Shown here piece after piece: positions 1 to 14,037 of a DNA stretch of 64,000 bases. The notes beneath the pieces were generated by a model. That model saw nothing but the letters and a program-made list of their open reading frames with translations, ran no database searches and had not been told where the DNA came from. Both the position numbers and the translations under genes were made by a program. Location of the stretch: positions 9,398,840-9,462,839 of the forward strand of contig NC_053128.1 of assembly GCF_010015445.1 (NCBI RefSeq). Direction: 5' to 3'. The DNA comes from Perca fluviatilis (taxonomy: Eukaryota > Chordata > Actinopteri > Perciformes > Percidae). How positions within the stretch are numbered: the first letter of the stretch is position 1; the number at the start of each line of letters is the position of its first letter.

Positions 1-1094
1 CAGAATTGACACAGGAAATGAGACGGAGATGATAATGAAAGCTCTCCGATTTGAGAGCCTATATCGCTGCCAGGGAGCATCACTCTGTCACTGTTGCTTG
101 ATTGGCTGGCTGAAAGATGGAAGACTAAGGCGTTTTCACACCTGCCTTGCTCAGTTTGGTTAAATCGAACCCTGAAACGTTTACCCCCTTGGTGCGGTCC
201 ATTTGGGCAGGTTTGAACACAGCAATCGCACTCGGGTGCGGTCTGAAAAGGTGTTCATCACCTCCTCAAGGTGGTCTCGGTTCAGAGGGCAGAGAAGCAA
301 ATTACTTAATAAACTAATTACAAAATTTCATGAAAAATTTAAAAGCAGGATACTGGTAGGTAGAATCACGAGGCAGCCAATCCATTGAGTTTTGAAACGC
401 TTGCCTGCCTTCGGTAAGAGCACCTCCCAGTTAGCCTGGTTCCAGACCTATACCGTATGAATCACCCCCCTCATTCACAACGCTGGTTGCAGAAACAGTT
501 AATCAATCAACCAATCAATCGGAACTAAGTAGGTGGGAATAAGAACGTGGATGTCGTCTTCCTTCTAGCCAGCTTTTATAGCTACATTCATGAAGAATGG
601 CCACAGGAACATGGCATGGATGAGATTGTACATTTTGTAGGTGTTCACAGATTTCAAGCCATCATGGTGGGTCCCTAACAGCAAAATGTGTCTCCTGCGA
701 TTAACTCGAGCTCAGAAGACCTTTTCGTTACTTGAACAAATGACAGATTTGACCAATGTGACAGTTACGTAAGAATCAATCGAGTGTTTTCTGATGTTTC
801 ACCTCTATGCTTAAGGTGTGGTTAAGTTTAGGCAACTAAAACTACTTTTACATTACATCACATTTGATTTAGCTGACGCTTTAATCCAAAGCGACTTCCA
901 GTAAGTGCATTCAACCATACTTGGTTATCCCTTGTGTTGGTTTATACAGCACCTTAGTGCTTTTTGGTACAGCATTTTGGTCAGCTTAAGCTGTGTTTAA
1001 ATGTGCTCTAGAAATAAACTTTACTTACTTACTTTACAAGAGACAGGGTTTAGAGAGCAATTCTCAACAAAGTAAACGGAAGTACATAAATCTT
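1..1094. other. Intron 1 sequence with repeat fragments
   Basis: No gene is visible. About 138-300 resembles one end of a teleost DNA element whose ends read 'ttttcacacct...ggtttgaac', similar to the element around 34112. About 860-925 is, on the minus strand, the common fish L2-type LINE tail (GTCGCTTTGGATTAAAGCG followed by TCAGCTAA). The short ORF at 203-388 has no recognisable content. Confidence 0.4.
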
Positions 1095-1137
1095 TTGTAT
1101 TGTCCTTCGGGTCCCGGTGACCCGAAGGACAATACAA
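1095..1137. repeat. Perfect hairpin, 19-bp arms and 5-nt loop
   Basis: The arms TTGTATTGTCCTTCGGGTC (1095-1113) and its exact complement (1119-1137) flank the loop ccggt. Similar palindromic ends occur in fish DNA-transposon remnants; no flanking duplication was identified. Confidence 0.75.
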
Positions 1138-2813
1138 GGGCTAAGGTAAAAAAAGATTATTGAGAAATCTCTCCTTTTTTTTCTTCAATTAGTCGATTCA
1201 TTGTTTAGTCAATATAATGTACAGGGTTTCCCACATGAGGTGGGAGGTGGTAAGCATGTCGGTTGACTAATAATTTGCATCATTAACTCTGGTCAGTGGA
1301 AAAGAAACCAATGTGGAGTGTTGGTGGGAGACAGAATGTGAACTGCGGTCTCTGGAGTAGAAAGTGAAATAGGGAAAGCAGGAGGGAGCCTTCACTTGCC
1401 CTTTTCTAACGGACTTTCCAGCTTTAATTTCCCCAGACATTATTAAGGTCTATACTGTAAGAACGTTACAGACATTTCTCTGTGTTATTTCAATTTATTT
1501 CAGCCTAATGCAGCAGCTTGATGATATCAGGTGTGGAAAGCCTGCGTAAAGAAGCTAATAAGTGCACTGGTTTGTGCAGCATTATTCATAACCACCTGTC
1601 CAGTCCAGCTGTATATATTTAATAAGTGTCCTCCACAGACCTGGTTGGCATTGTCTCCTACTTCGTCCTTAGCATTGGTTATTTATTGGAGCTGGCTGCC
1701 GTCTACTGCTAAGCTTCACTATGTTCATAAACTCATGTTAAATAAAAGTGCTAAATGGCTTTTAACTTGCCAGGCTTGCGGGAAACCGGTAACCCATTAA
1801 TATGGTGTTCTTGTTATCAGCTTTTTGTGTCGGTGATGCAGCTTTAATTTGTCCCAGCTCTTCATGTATCCGAAAGGTTTGTTGTTGTGTTTCCCTGATT
1901 AAGTAGACTTTGATGGCCTTTTTGGCAGAGGATGATCACACAAGCTTCACCATGATTCCTCTGGAACTACTTCAGGGCTCCCTTTGCGTGTTTTTACTGT
2001 GGCCGACCGAGGGGAAGACCAGAAGGGGAAAATAAACCGACTGATGTTGAATCTGTGGGTTAAGCAGATGCTCTGGGTTTCCTGTCCGTCACCAGTATTG
2101 ATTCATTTACAACATGGCTGATTAGGATTCCAATATACAGTAAATATCGCGTGTGCTGGGGAAATGCCTGCCACACGAGAATGATTCTATTTAAGAGATC
2201 AAATCCAATACCCTACTGGAAACAAATGTGTACCGTAATCTATTTCTAACTGACTGATGATGTTGGTACATGAAAGACAGCTTTGCTGCTGCACGGTTAT
2301 TCTCCCTCTAACGGCACACGTTTGGTAAATGATGCGGTGTTAATAATGCAGAGGCTTACAGTTTACTGCTGTGAGTCCTCCATATGCCTCATCATTTACT
2401 CTGAAACTAAAGACATGTAAGACTTCAGGGGGGTAAGATATGAATCTGTTTCCTCTTCCTCCCTTCCACTCATTTGTATCCACTCCCATCTTTTTTGTCT
2501 GCCTGTTTCTCTCTGCTGTATAAACCTAAATCAAACACACAGTAAAACAAACTAGTAAATTAAATACTGTGGTAGCTACAGAGGTTCACATGCCCTTTTA
2601 TGTGATAGTAAGCCTTCTGCTATGTACTTATTTGTACTGTGTGATAGTAATACAGTCTTTTGATATGTTCTATATAGTACCGATGTATGGTCATCATTTG
2701 GTTCTATAATTCTGGAGCTTCCTAATACCATCTGATCAACACACCAACCATCAGCAGTGTGCAATGCTGCTCTTATGTATTCCAATCCAAACATTCACAT
2801 TCTGGTCCATATA
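1138..2813. other. Unique-looking intron 1 sequence
   Basis: AT-rich sequence with no convincing repeat or gene. The 89-residue ORF at 1531-1800 is short, shows no known domain and lies wholly within whirlin intron 1, so I do not call it a gene. Confidence 0.4.
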
Positions 2814-4650
2814 CAAACCCTGATTCCGATGAAGTTGGGACGTTGATAACGTAAATAAAAACAGAATACAATGATTTGCAAATTCTTTTCAACCTATATT
2901 AAATTTAATACACTACAAAGACAATATATTTAATGTTGAAACTGATACACTATTGTTTTTTTGCAAATATTCACTCATTTTGAATTTGATTTGATGGGAC
3001 AGGGTCATGTTTACCACTGTGTTACATCACCTTTCCTTTTAACAACACTCAGTAAGCGTTCGGGAACTGAGGACACTCATTTTTAAACCTTTTTAGGTGG
3101 AATTCTTTCCAATACTTACTTGATGTACGACTTCAGTTGCTCACCAGTCCAGGGTCTCTGTGTTTTGCGCTTCATAATGCGCCCCACATTTTCAATGGGA
3201 GACAGGCAGACCCCCACTCTTTTACTACCGTGCAGTTGTAACACGTGCAGAATGTGGCTTAGCATTGTCTTGCTGAAATTAGCAGGGACGTCCCTGAAAA
3301 AGACTTTGCTTGGATGGCAGCATATGTTGCTCCAAAACCTGTATGTACCTTTCAGCATTAATGGTGCCTTGACAGATGTGCAAGTTACCCATGCCATGGT
3401 CACTAACACCCCCCCCCATACCATCACAGATGCTGGCTTTTGAACTTTGCGCTGATAACAATCTGGAGGGACCTTTTACTCATTGGCCCGGAGGATATGA
3501 TGTCCATGATTTCCAAAAACGATTTGAAATGTGGACTCGTCAGAATACTCGTTTTCCACTTTGTGTCAGTCCATCTCAGATGAGCTCGGACTCACTCGGG
3601 ATTTCCCTGAATGCATGAAAACAACTTTGTGCTGTGTTTTCAAGGTGTAGCGCAGGGAAATATGATCCGTCGTGAGCACGGTGTATTTTATTTTGAAAAT
3701 TAACTGGATGTTTATTTTGTTTCTGTGCTCAACTTCCTGTCCCGCACCATCTGCCATGTGCTGAATTGCTACGGAACTCTCCGGCGTCCGGCAAAAACAG
3801 AAGCTCAGAGTATCCGCTCCGGAGGATTGCCGCAGCTGGGACGCAGTCGGAACGCAGCCGTTCTGCAGCCAGTGGAAATACACACACTGACTTTAATGGA
3901 AACCTAATGACTCCGCCGCTGTTCTGCAGCCCTTATGCAGCTGGTGGAAATTGGGGGTCAAAGAAGCCAGCGGCGTTTCTGGATGTTGTTGCTATATGGC
4001 TTTCGCTTTCCATGGTAGAGTTTTAACTTGCACTTGTAGATGTAGCGATGAACTGTGTTAACTGACAATGGTTTTCCGAAGTGTTCCTGAGCCCACGTGG
4101 GGGGCTCAGGATGCTCATGATGTCGGTTCTTAATGCAGGGCCGCCTGAGGGGTCGAAGGTCACGGGCATTCAATGTTGGTTTTCAGCCTTGCTGCTTACG
4201 TGCAGAGATTTCTCCAGATTCTCTGGATCTTTTGATGATATTATGGACTGTGGATGATGAAATCCCTAAATTCCTTACAATTGTACATTGAGAAACGGTT
4301 GGACTATTTTCTCACGCAGTTGTTTACAAAGTGGTGAACCTTGTCCCATCCTTGCTTGTGAATGACCTTTTATACCCAATCCTGACCATTTAACCTGTTC
4401 ACCTGTGGAATGTTCCAAACAGGTGGTTTTTGAGTATTCCTCAACTTTCCCAGTCTTTTGTTGCCCCTGTCACAGCTTCTTTGGAACGTGTTGCAGGCAT
4501 CAATTCAAAATGAGCGAATATTTGCAACTGAACATTAAATATCTTGTCTTTGTAGTATATTCAATTGAATATAGGTTGGGAAGGATTTGCAAATGATTTA
4601 TTCAGTTTTTATTTACGTTTTTACACAAGGTCCCAACTACACAAGGTTTG
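2814..4650 (-). mobile_element. Tc1/mariner element with degraded transposase and nested insert
   Basis: The ends are inverted: left 'caaaccctgattccgatg' and 'gttgggacgtt', right the complementary 'caaggtcccaactacacaaggtttg'. Each end is flanked by a TA target site (2812-2813, 4651-4652). The inner ~150 bp of both ends also pair ('tttgcaaat', 'cctatatt', 'aatacactacaaagaca'). The transposase reads on the minus strand in broken pieces: the 3958-4173 segment contains TWAQEHFGKPLSVNTVHRYI from the DNA-binding region, and 3279-3461 contains NAERYIQVLEQHMLPSKQ from the catalytic region. Stops and frameshifts make it inactive. About 370 bp at 3590-3958 are foreign to the element. A deleted sister copy lies at 46346-47245. 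Confidence 0.85.
3590..3958. mobile_element. Insert nested in the Tc1 copy
   Basis: The transposase homology stops at 'gagctcgga' and resumes at 'aaagaagccagcggcg'. The roughly 370 bp between them are GC-richer and contain two related motifs ('ccgttctgcagccagtggaaat' and 'ctgttctgcagcccttatgcagctggtggaaat', each shortened here to its start and end by eye). They are probably part of a non-autonomous element. Ends and class were not resolved. Confidence 0.55.
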
Positions 4651-5480
4651 TAAGTTTTAGCGCCCAGATGCTTTAATCTCAAGCCCTTGTGAAATGACGT
4701 AGGTTTCTGTAGCCTTTTCCTATCGAGCAGCACGTACCTGGAACACTTTACCCACAGAACTGAGGAACATCGCATATCTCTACTCTACTCTCTCCAAATC
4801 TATAAAACAATGGTTAACATGCTGTCATAATCTGAAGTAGAGGATATGTTACAGATAACGCACTGAGCCATCAGCATGGCTGTAGACTCTTGTTTAGAAA
4901 AAGAAGATCAGGCTCAAATTGATTTTCTCCCAGATTTTATGACCACATGCATCCAAACACTATTTCCTTTAAAAGAAAAAGACTGATAACTGCAGTTTCA
5001 GGTAAATAAGGTGGTCTTGCGACGATAACAGACTTGGTACCTTTTTACACCTAAAAGTCCGAACCAGGTCAGGTTTATCTACCAGTAAAACTCCGCCTCA
5101 GTCGGATGAAAATGTCCCTTTTTAGAAATTCAGAAATAACCGTAGAATGCCGTAATCAGAATTGAGTATTTAACAAAGCCGTGTAATAAAAGATCAATGA
5201 ACATTGCTATATAGTATATACTTGAGTTTCAATATTGCACATTTCATGCAATCTGTGAAAGTGTCATTATCTAACATGTCGAGCAAGTTATCTTTTAAGT
5301 TTTTTAACCAAACCTCCTTTTTAAATGATGCACATAATAACACTACATATACTCCGTAGACTGGTTGTTTCATTGTTCACTGGCTTGCATTATTGTGTTT
5401 TAGTGTTGCGTTATTTGCTTTCAATGTCACATGGCAGCAATGCTGTGCACATCAAAGGAGACCTGGGACAAAGCCTGAAT
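4651..5480 (+). other. Intron 1 sequence with a LINE 3' fragment
   Basis: About 4720-4840 reads on the + strand as TWNTLPTELRNIAYLYSTLS, the typical C-terminal segment of fish LINE (L2-like) reverse-transcriptase proteins. The rest, 4850-5480, shows nothing I can name. Confidence 0.5.
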
Positions 5481-5483
5481 ATA

Positions 5484-7169
<1,686 letters not shown>

Positions 7170-7177
7170 GCAGGCAT

Positions 7178-7640
7178 CAGTGTTGTAGTACTCGAGATCG
7201 GTCATGGTCTTAAGAACGGTCTCAAGACCTCACTTTTACTCGGTCCCGTCTCGGTCTCCGGTAAAGAGGACTCAGGATTTTATTTTAAGACCTGTCAAGA
7301 CCACAACTGCAATCACTAAATTGCCTGTGCATTTTTAACGTTTATGCGTTAACATCATTACAGTGATTGGATGTAAAACTTTCTGCTTCAAATGCAACCA
7401 ATAATATGACTCATTTTTCTAATTTGAAATTTGTTACTGTTAACCCCCTCTCCCCTTACCCGTAACACGCACTCCCAAGAAAGTGAATGTCGGAGACAGA
7501 AGTAGTAGTTCTGGCTGTTTGGCACTGGTCTGGTCTCGGTCTTGACTCGGTGTCAACCCCTCAAAGTCTTAGTCTCGCCTCGGTCTCGATACACTGGTCT
7601 TGGTGATGACTTGGTTTCGGTGGTCTTGACTACAACACTG
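7178..7640. mobile_element. Non-autonomous hAT-like element
   Basis: Inverted ends CAGTGTTGTAGTACTCGAG and ...TGACTACAACACTG bound 463 bp that include repeated 'ggtctcggtc' motifs. The perfect 8-bp duplication GCAGGCAT lies at 7170-7177 and 7641-7648, as expected for hAT. No transposase is present. Confidence 0.85.
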
Positions 7641-7648
7641 GCAGGCAT

Positions 7649-8891
7649 GTATAGTGATACATAATGAGACTATCTACAGTCATTAGTCTTCAGGCATGAA
7701 AAAAGTCTAATCCAGGTACCACAGAAGAAACTTTCCTGCCTCCACAGTCTTTTGATCTTCCCACACACAAACGAGCTCGCCTGAAAACAAAGATAAACAC
7801 ACCCAGGCATGAATACTCAGACACACACACACTTTGCAGACATCCTCAGTTTAGTGGTGGGTAATGAGACCATCTTATACACTATTCAGACATGCACTAG
7901 CTCCCGCCTAGGTGCTGTACTTCCTGTTTTCCATTATTTATGTCTCTCGCCTGCAGAAGTGTCTCTTAAGGAAATTAGGGCAGATGTAAAAAAGCCTTCA
8001 GGGGTAGAATCCGTACATTTGTTGGCAGTGAGGTGGCCTGCTGGTTAGAAAGGCCACCCACGGACAGAGAAGTCGCTTGTTTTGACCCCTAATGTGTGTT
8101 AATCTTAAGCCATGAATGTATGGGTTCTATCTGCGGAAAGTGGCCTTCAGCGCCAACCTACATTTCTTCAGTTTCTGTGTGTTGCTCTGCTAACAGTAGT
8201 ACGTGCATCAAACCAGTGTATTCTTAGATTCACAGAAAAACAATTTACATCATTATAAAAAGATTTACATACTTTTTTTTTCTCTTGTCTCTGCTTTATG
8301 ATACCAAAAATATGTACAGATATAGACTGCAAAGCACAAACCACAGTATTCTCTTATAAATTAGTTCTTTTATAATGTAAATGTTTGTATTTTTTTTATT
8401 TTTTTTATTTTCTGTATGTAAATCCAGAGGTACATTAAAATACATGTAATGGCTATCATGCTGATTGGCTGATAACAGCCGTGGGTTTTGGCAAATTCCT
8501 CAATCCTGTCTACATTAGGGATTTACAAGTATGCAAGTCTGACTCATGAGTTATGGCCATTCAAATTTCCAGGATTGTTCACAGTTCAAATTGTGCTGGC
8601 AGTTCATATTAAAAAGGCCACAAGAAAAATAACGAGAAATAGTTATAAAACGTGTTTTGAAAAAAACACATAAAAAATACCAGGCAATCTGTTCAGGCAT
8701 ATATGATAATCATAATGTTTGCTTATATGTGTCATGGTTCAGGAGTTAAGAAATGCAAAGTGCTTTATAAATCGTCACCCTCCCCCACATTTCTAAGTGC
8801 AAACAGACAAACAAAGAAACATAAGGGACCAAAAAACAAAAAGATAATGATATAAAAAGTGTTAGAAAGTCAAATGGGCTATATCAGATTT
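7649..8891. other. Intron 1 sequence, possible SINE fragment
   Basis: About 8026-8085 ('gaggtggcctgctggttaga' then 'agaagtcgcttgttttgac') resembles the A and B boxes of a tRNA-derived SINE but is degraded. AT-rich runs follow at 8270-8410. Nothing else is recognised. Confidence 0.3.
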
Positions 8892-9420
8892 TTAAAGGTC
8901 CAATGACATGGTGCTCTTTGGATGCTTTTATATAGACCTTAGTGGTCCCCTAATACTGTATCTGAAGTCTCTTTCCCGAAATTCAGCCTTGGTGCAGAAT
9001 TACAGCCACTAGAGCCAGTCCCACAATGAGCTTTCCTTAGGATGTGCCATTTCTTTGTCTGTAGCTATTGAGGAGGAGAGAGGGAGGGGCAAGGTGGAGG
9101 GTGGGGGTGTGGCCTTGACCAACTGCCACTTTGCTCATTTGAAAGCCATGATGTCTCTCTCTCATGGGTGGGCCAAATTCTCTGGGCGGGTAAATCAGAG
9201 AAAGGGGAGGTAACCTCACTTGTTATGACCTCATAAGGAGCAAGATTCCAGAACTGCTCATCTGAGCTTTCATTTTCTCAAAGGCAGAGCAGGATACCAA
9301 GGGCTCGGTCTACACCTATCGCCATTTCAAGCCAATTGGGGACCATAGGCAGGCTGGGGGAACTCATATTAATGTTAAAAAACCTCATAAAGTAAAATTT
9401 TCATGCCATGGGACCTTTAA
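8892..9420. mobile_element. MITE bounded by TTTAAAGGTCC ends
   Basis: The left end TTTAAAGGTCCAATGACATG and the right end CATGCCATGGGACCTTTAA are inverted. The ~530-bp interior matches a very common teleost interspersed element from memory. TTAA occurs at both borders, but the target-site rule and superfamily are not settled. Confidence 0.7.
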
Positions 9421-9553
9421 GACAATCTGATGTGATGTAACTTGTTCTTCAGCCTGAAACCTTAAAATGAGGAAATAAGGCATGTAGTCTGGCTCCACTA
9501 CTGTATGCTTCTTAAAAGAGTGTGTTTGGCCTACTTTAAATTTTCATTCTAAG

Positions 9554-10043
9554 TTAAAGGACAATTCCGGTGAAAAATGAACCTAGGGGTTAATAACACG
9601 TGTACAGAGTCAACCGTTCTCTGGGATAAGTTTTCATGCTAATCGAATGTTTCTCTAGCTTGAAACAAGCTAGCGCGAACCACCGATTAGCTTAAAGCTA
9701 GGCATTCGGGGCACTGGTAGAGTAAAAATAGATCGCTATTTCTATACCACTAACAAGGCTCAAAATAGCACCACACTTCCACGGTAGCATAATGAGGGTC
9801 CCTACATGTAAACCGAAGCATTGAGAACTTTGGAAGTGTACAGACAGTTTATTAAAAAGATGATAAAGACATTACCTTAGGGTATACAGGCAATCGCCAT
9901 CTTGGGAAAACAGACACGACCAGCCGAACCGCAAACGCCCTGCCTGAGCTATGTTACTGGTTGCACGGCATCCGTTGTTCGACTGATCGTGACTGTTTTC
10001 CCAAGATGGCGATTGCCTGTATACCTGAAGGTAATGTCTTTAT
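9554..10043. mobile_element. MITE with a ~48-bp palindrome
   Basis: It starts 'ttaaaggacaattccggtg', a familiar fish MITE end. Near the right side, arms at 9864-9911 and 9994-10043 are inverted copies ('ggtatacaggcaatcgccat' with 'cttgggaaaaca' and their complement), separated by ~82 bp. The expected complement of the left end was not found, so the element looks truncated. Confidence 0.55.
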
Positions 10044-10963
10044 AAACTATCTTACTATGTATTAAATACAGTTCCCCTGTGTCATTTAACTTTATTACAC
10101 ACAACTTAATTTATGGACTTATTGTTTTGATATCTTTGTATGTGTGGATTAATTGGGTTGTTACTGACATCTGGGGAAAAGTTCATGCCGATAACCCCAT
10201 CAGAAATGTTGACACGTTCAATAGTTATTTTCCTCGCTGTATGTGTGAAAACAGCTTTATCTCGCACATCCATTTTTATTATTATTTTTGTATACTGTAA
10301 GCTATACAAGAGATGGTTTTGCATATAGCACGGAGATAAGTTTCTTTATGTTCAGATTCAAAGAGGCATGGGGAATGTGACTAAGTTAAGCAGAGATTAA
10401 GTAATAAATTGGCGTTTGCTGATCTTATTATCTGTCCTCTCCCCCTTTCTCATTCTCTCGGTCTGTCTAAGTATCAGTGAAAGATGTCGGGCATCTGTGT
10501 CCGGGAGGAGGTATCATAAGTAACAGCAAATGAGAGATATGGCGTTCAATACACGAGATGTGAGAGGGAGGAGAGGAGCTATACAGTAGGAGGCGAGTTT
10601 GATTAATGGGCTGGTGCAAAGGAACGAGTTGGGGGGGCAGATTGATCCATGGCCCCTCCAGCCATCCTGACACTCTTTCTCTTTTTAAACAATCTGAAGA
10701 ACGTCAGTGTCCATGTTGATCACTGTATTAATTAGGACTTATTTTTACACTTTGGTGTAGCCGCTAGAGTTGTTTTCCAGCCACAAGGAGCCATGGTTCC
10801 TTTTGTTTGGACTTTTTCTCCAACAGATTATGTATGTGCTGCTGTGCTTCATGTTAAACCCACTGAATTTCTATCAATAAATAATAAAAAAAAAAAAAAA
10901 AAAAAAACTGTTCGACTCCTCCAGGGATCCCTGAGTACCTCAAGCCACATACAGTAGCTCAAA
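10044..10963. other. Intron 1 sequence with a poly-A tract
   Basis: An A-run at about 10886-10907 follows 'aataaataat' and may mark an old retroposed insertion; no source was recognised. No gene is visible. Confidence 0.35.
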
Positions 10964-10971
10964 GGCCCAAA

Positions 10972-11544
10972 TAGGGCTGGGTATCGTTCAGAATCTTTCG
11001 ATCCGGTGCCAGTTTCGATACCGATTACTAACGATACTTTTTTCGATACCATATGTTTTTAAAATCCATTTCAACATCAACAAAAATACATTAAACACAA
11101 AGCTTTTATTTTCCACCTTAATTGTGAATCAAAACAGTTGTCAAAATGAAAAAATTCTGGTAAAAATGCTCACTCAGAGTAACATTAATAAAAGTGCCTT
11201 GCTTTACAAGCTCAGCCTGTCAGTCAGTCATCAGGGCAGAGAAACCACCGTTTTGGCTGCTTGTAAGAGGAAGTGTAACGTCAACAGCACCGCGACCGCT
11301 TTCGGCTCGCCATTAATATCATATCGCAGCAAACGCTGTCTGCATGAAGTTTTAAAAAACTGTAACCACACTTGAAACCAACCGTGACTCTCTGTGACTT
11401 CAACAAAACTGCAGACAGTTTACTCCGTCCGCACCTCTCCGTGTGCGTGTGTGTGTCGGTCGGAGCTCCGCTCTGTGTCAATATGCAGAGAGGACAGATT
11501 TTTTTCGATACCATAAAAGTATCGACGTTCGGTACCCAGCCCTA
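10972..11544. mobile_element. Non-autonomous hAT-like element
   Basis: The ends TAGGGCTGGGTATCG and CGGTACCCAGCCCTA are inverted, with further 'tttcgatacc' motifs inside both. The perfect 8-bp duplication GGCCCAAA flanks it (10964-10971, 11545-11552). No transposase is present. Confidence 0.88.
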
Positions 11545-11552
11545 GGCCCAAA

Positions 11553-12642
11553 ACAGCACTGGTTCCCAAACAATCCCAAACTCAAAACAAGGAAATAAAA
11601 AAAGGAAATCCCTAGCCAACAAATAAACAAGAGAAACAAAGAGAACCCAGCCTCTCTTTAGCCTGATGTGCAGTAGGAGATGTGGGTGGGAAAATCCAAT
11701 TACAAAAGTTTAATAGAACATTTTTAACACTAAGTACAACACAAAAATCAATAATCGGCAGTAGAATTTACTTTCAAGGTTCAAGGAAAAGCTCCCATAA
11801 ACAGGAAAAAAGTTTTTCACCACCTTCTTGCCTTTTGGGTTTTTCTTTCCACCTCTGAATGTCTCCTGTCCAACATAAATACAAACATCAGTACATTATA
11901 AAGAACATTTATAATAACCCCGGTGGCATACAAAAATGATTAGAAAAACCATTATCAGTTTATTTTCCTTTAATCTTCATGTTTCAGTTATAAGTGTATA
12001 ACGGTATTTGCTGTGCTTAGCAACAGAGAGATTCAGAGATTAGACTCTGTGTAAAACATCGTCATTACTGTCGGTCAACTAATCAGACAACAAAATCGTG
12101 ATTTTTCCCTGCAACATTACAATGCAAATAACCTATAGCTTAGGTCCCATCTAAATCCAGCATTACTGTGTGTTTAAATCCCAGGCTCTACCCACTATTT
12201 GCAGGCTAGAACTCTAAAAATGCAACTGTTATCTGTATGATACAAATGTGTTGACAGGTCTGTTTTGAAGTCTTTGACATTTAGATATAGCTTTGTTGCC
12301 TCTTCTCTTGCACCGTCACAGTGATAACAGCTATGCTTTTTCGTTTTTTTTATTAGAAAGCCAGCATTAATCTTTCACTCTGTTCACCTCAAAATGACAA
12401 TAGTGTAGCAATGCTGGGGCCTCATAGGCATTATGATACAGATCTTATGGAGTGACTTTTGAGGTGTGATGGAGGGATGGACTTAACATCAGAAAATAAT
12501 GAGAAACTCCAAGGTAGTTACAGGGTTTATACTGATCTGTTAATCACTACAATTTTAATCTTTTCCTGCACATATGCTTTCTGTCACATTGCCACATTTG
12601 TAATTTGTATGCGTCTTGCATTGATGTGTGCGTGTGTGTGCG

Positions 12643-12678
<36 letters not shown>

Positions 12679-13344
12679 GAGGTGGTCTCGGGCAATTATT
12701 GAAAGTAAAGAGAGAAATCGAGTGAGAGATGGATTGCGGAATGGGAGGATTAGCGCAGTCTGCTTGGGCAGAGTATTGTGGATGTGTTTCTCTGGCTAAT
12801 CCGTGTGATTGATGACTTGGTTCCATTAAGTCTCAGTGTTGTCAGTCTTGTCATTTACTCATTAATCCTTCTCAGTGTTTACTTCATTTGGAGCCTAAAC
12901 TGCTTCTCTATATCCAACACATGTGCATGTGTATTTTCCACACACGTGGCAAAACACGAGTTGCAAGTAATGCAATGTAATTATATTTAGACAGGGACAG
13001 TGCACCATTAACCTTGTCATTAAAACAAGTCCGTATAGAGAAAGTAGTTTCTGTTTCTGTACTAGCCCGTTAGATTTAAAATTAAATTTATGGTATGGGT
13101 GTTATATTTTTGGCAAAATGACTATTGGTCAATCACTCAACAACATTGATCGGGGAAAGAAGCACCAAGCCTCTTGTCTAACTGAAAGTACTGTAGTCCC
13201 TGGAGATGTTTGTAGCTGTATTAACAAATTGCACAGCATGGAGATCTACATGCTGGTCCAATTGACTTACCTGCCTTATTCATGTACGGTACACATGCTA
13301 ATTTTTTATGTCATTGTCAGTTCAGTGTGCTACAGTAGTAGTAG
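11553..13344. other. Intron 1 sequence with a (TG)n tract
   Basis: A TG/CGTG microsatellite lies at about 12625-12678. The rest is AT-rich with no element I could bound and no gene. Confidence 0.4.
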
Positions 13345-14037
13345 CAAACAATAGGACATGCTGCCGTAGTTGCTGCAGATTTGTCTGCTGCACATGATGT
13401 GAATCTCCCGTTCCACAACATCCCAAATGTGCTCTATTGATTGAGATCTGGTGACTGTGGAGGCCATTTGAGTACAGTGAACTCATTGCCTAAGAAACCA
13501 GTTTGAGATGATTTGAGCTGCGGACATGTTATCCTGCTGGAAGTACCCATTAGATGATGGGTAAACTGTGGTCATAAAGGGATGGACATGGTCAGCATCT
13601 AGACTCGGGTAGGCTTTGGCGTTTACACGATTCTCAATTGGTGCTAAGAGGCCCAAAATGTGCCAAGAAAATATCCCCCACACCATTACACTACAGCAAT
13701 TTGCAGTTGTAAGGAGTGGTTATTTGAGATACTGTTGCCTTTCTATCAGCTTGAACCAGTCCAGCCATTGTCCTCTGACCTCTGCCTTCAACGAGGAATA
13801 TTCCCCCAGAGAACTGCCGCTTGCTGGATATATTCTCTTTTGGGCTGTTCTCTGTAAACCATAGATATGGTTGTGCGTGAAAATCCGAGCAGATCCAGCC
13901 CGTCTAGCACCAACAATCATACCGCGTTCCCAGTCAATTAAATCCCCCTTCTTCCCCATTCTAATACTTGGTTTGAACTTTAGCTTTGCCTAAATACAAT
14001 GAGTTGATGCCACGTGATTTGCGTTACTAAGCTATTT
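13345..14037 (-). mobile_element. Internally deleted Tc1 element
   Basis: The minus strand encodes two pieces of a Tc1 transposase. 13720-13959 starts MGKKGDLIDWERGMIVGARR (N-terminal helix-turn-helix) and 13483-13686 includes MVWGIFSWHILG and YFQQDN (second catalytic Asp region). The starting peptide is nearly the same as that of the 28318-29498 copy, so both belong to one family. The central part is missing: sequence after 'acaccattacactacagcaa' jumps to the region before 'taaggagtggttatttgag'. Terminal repeats were not found; borders are approximate. Confidence 0.7.
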
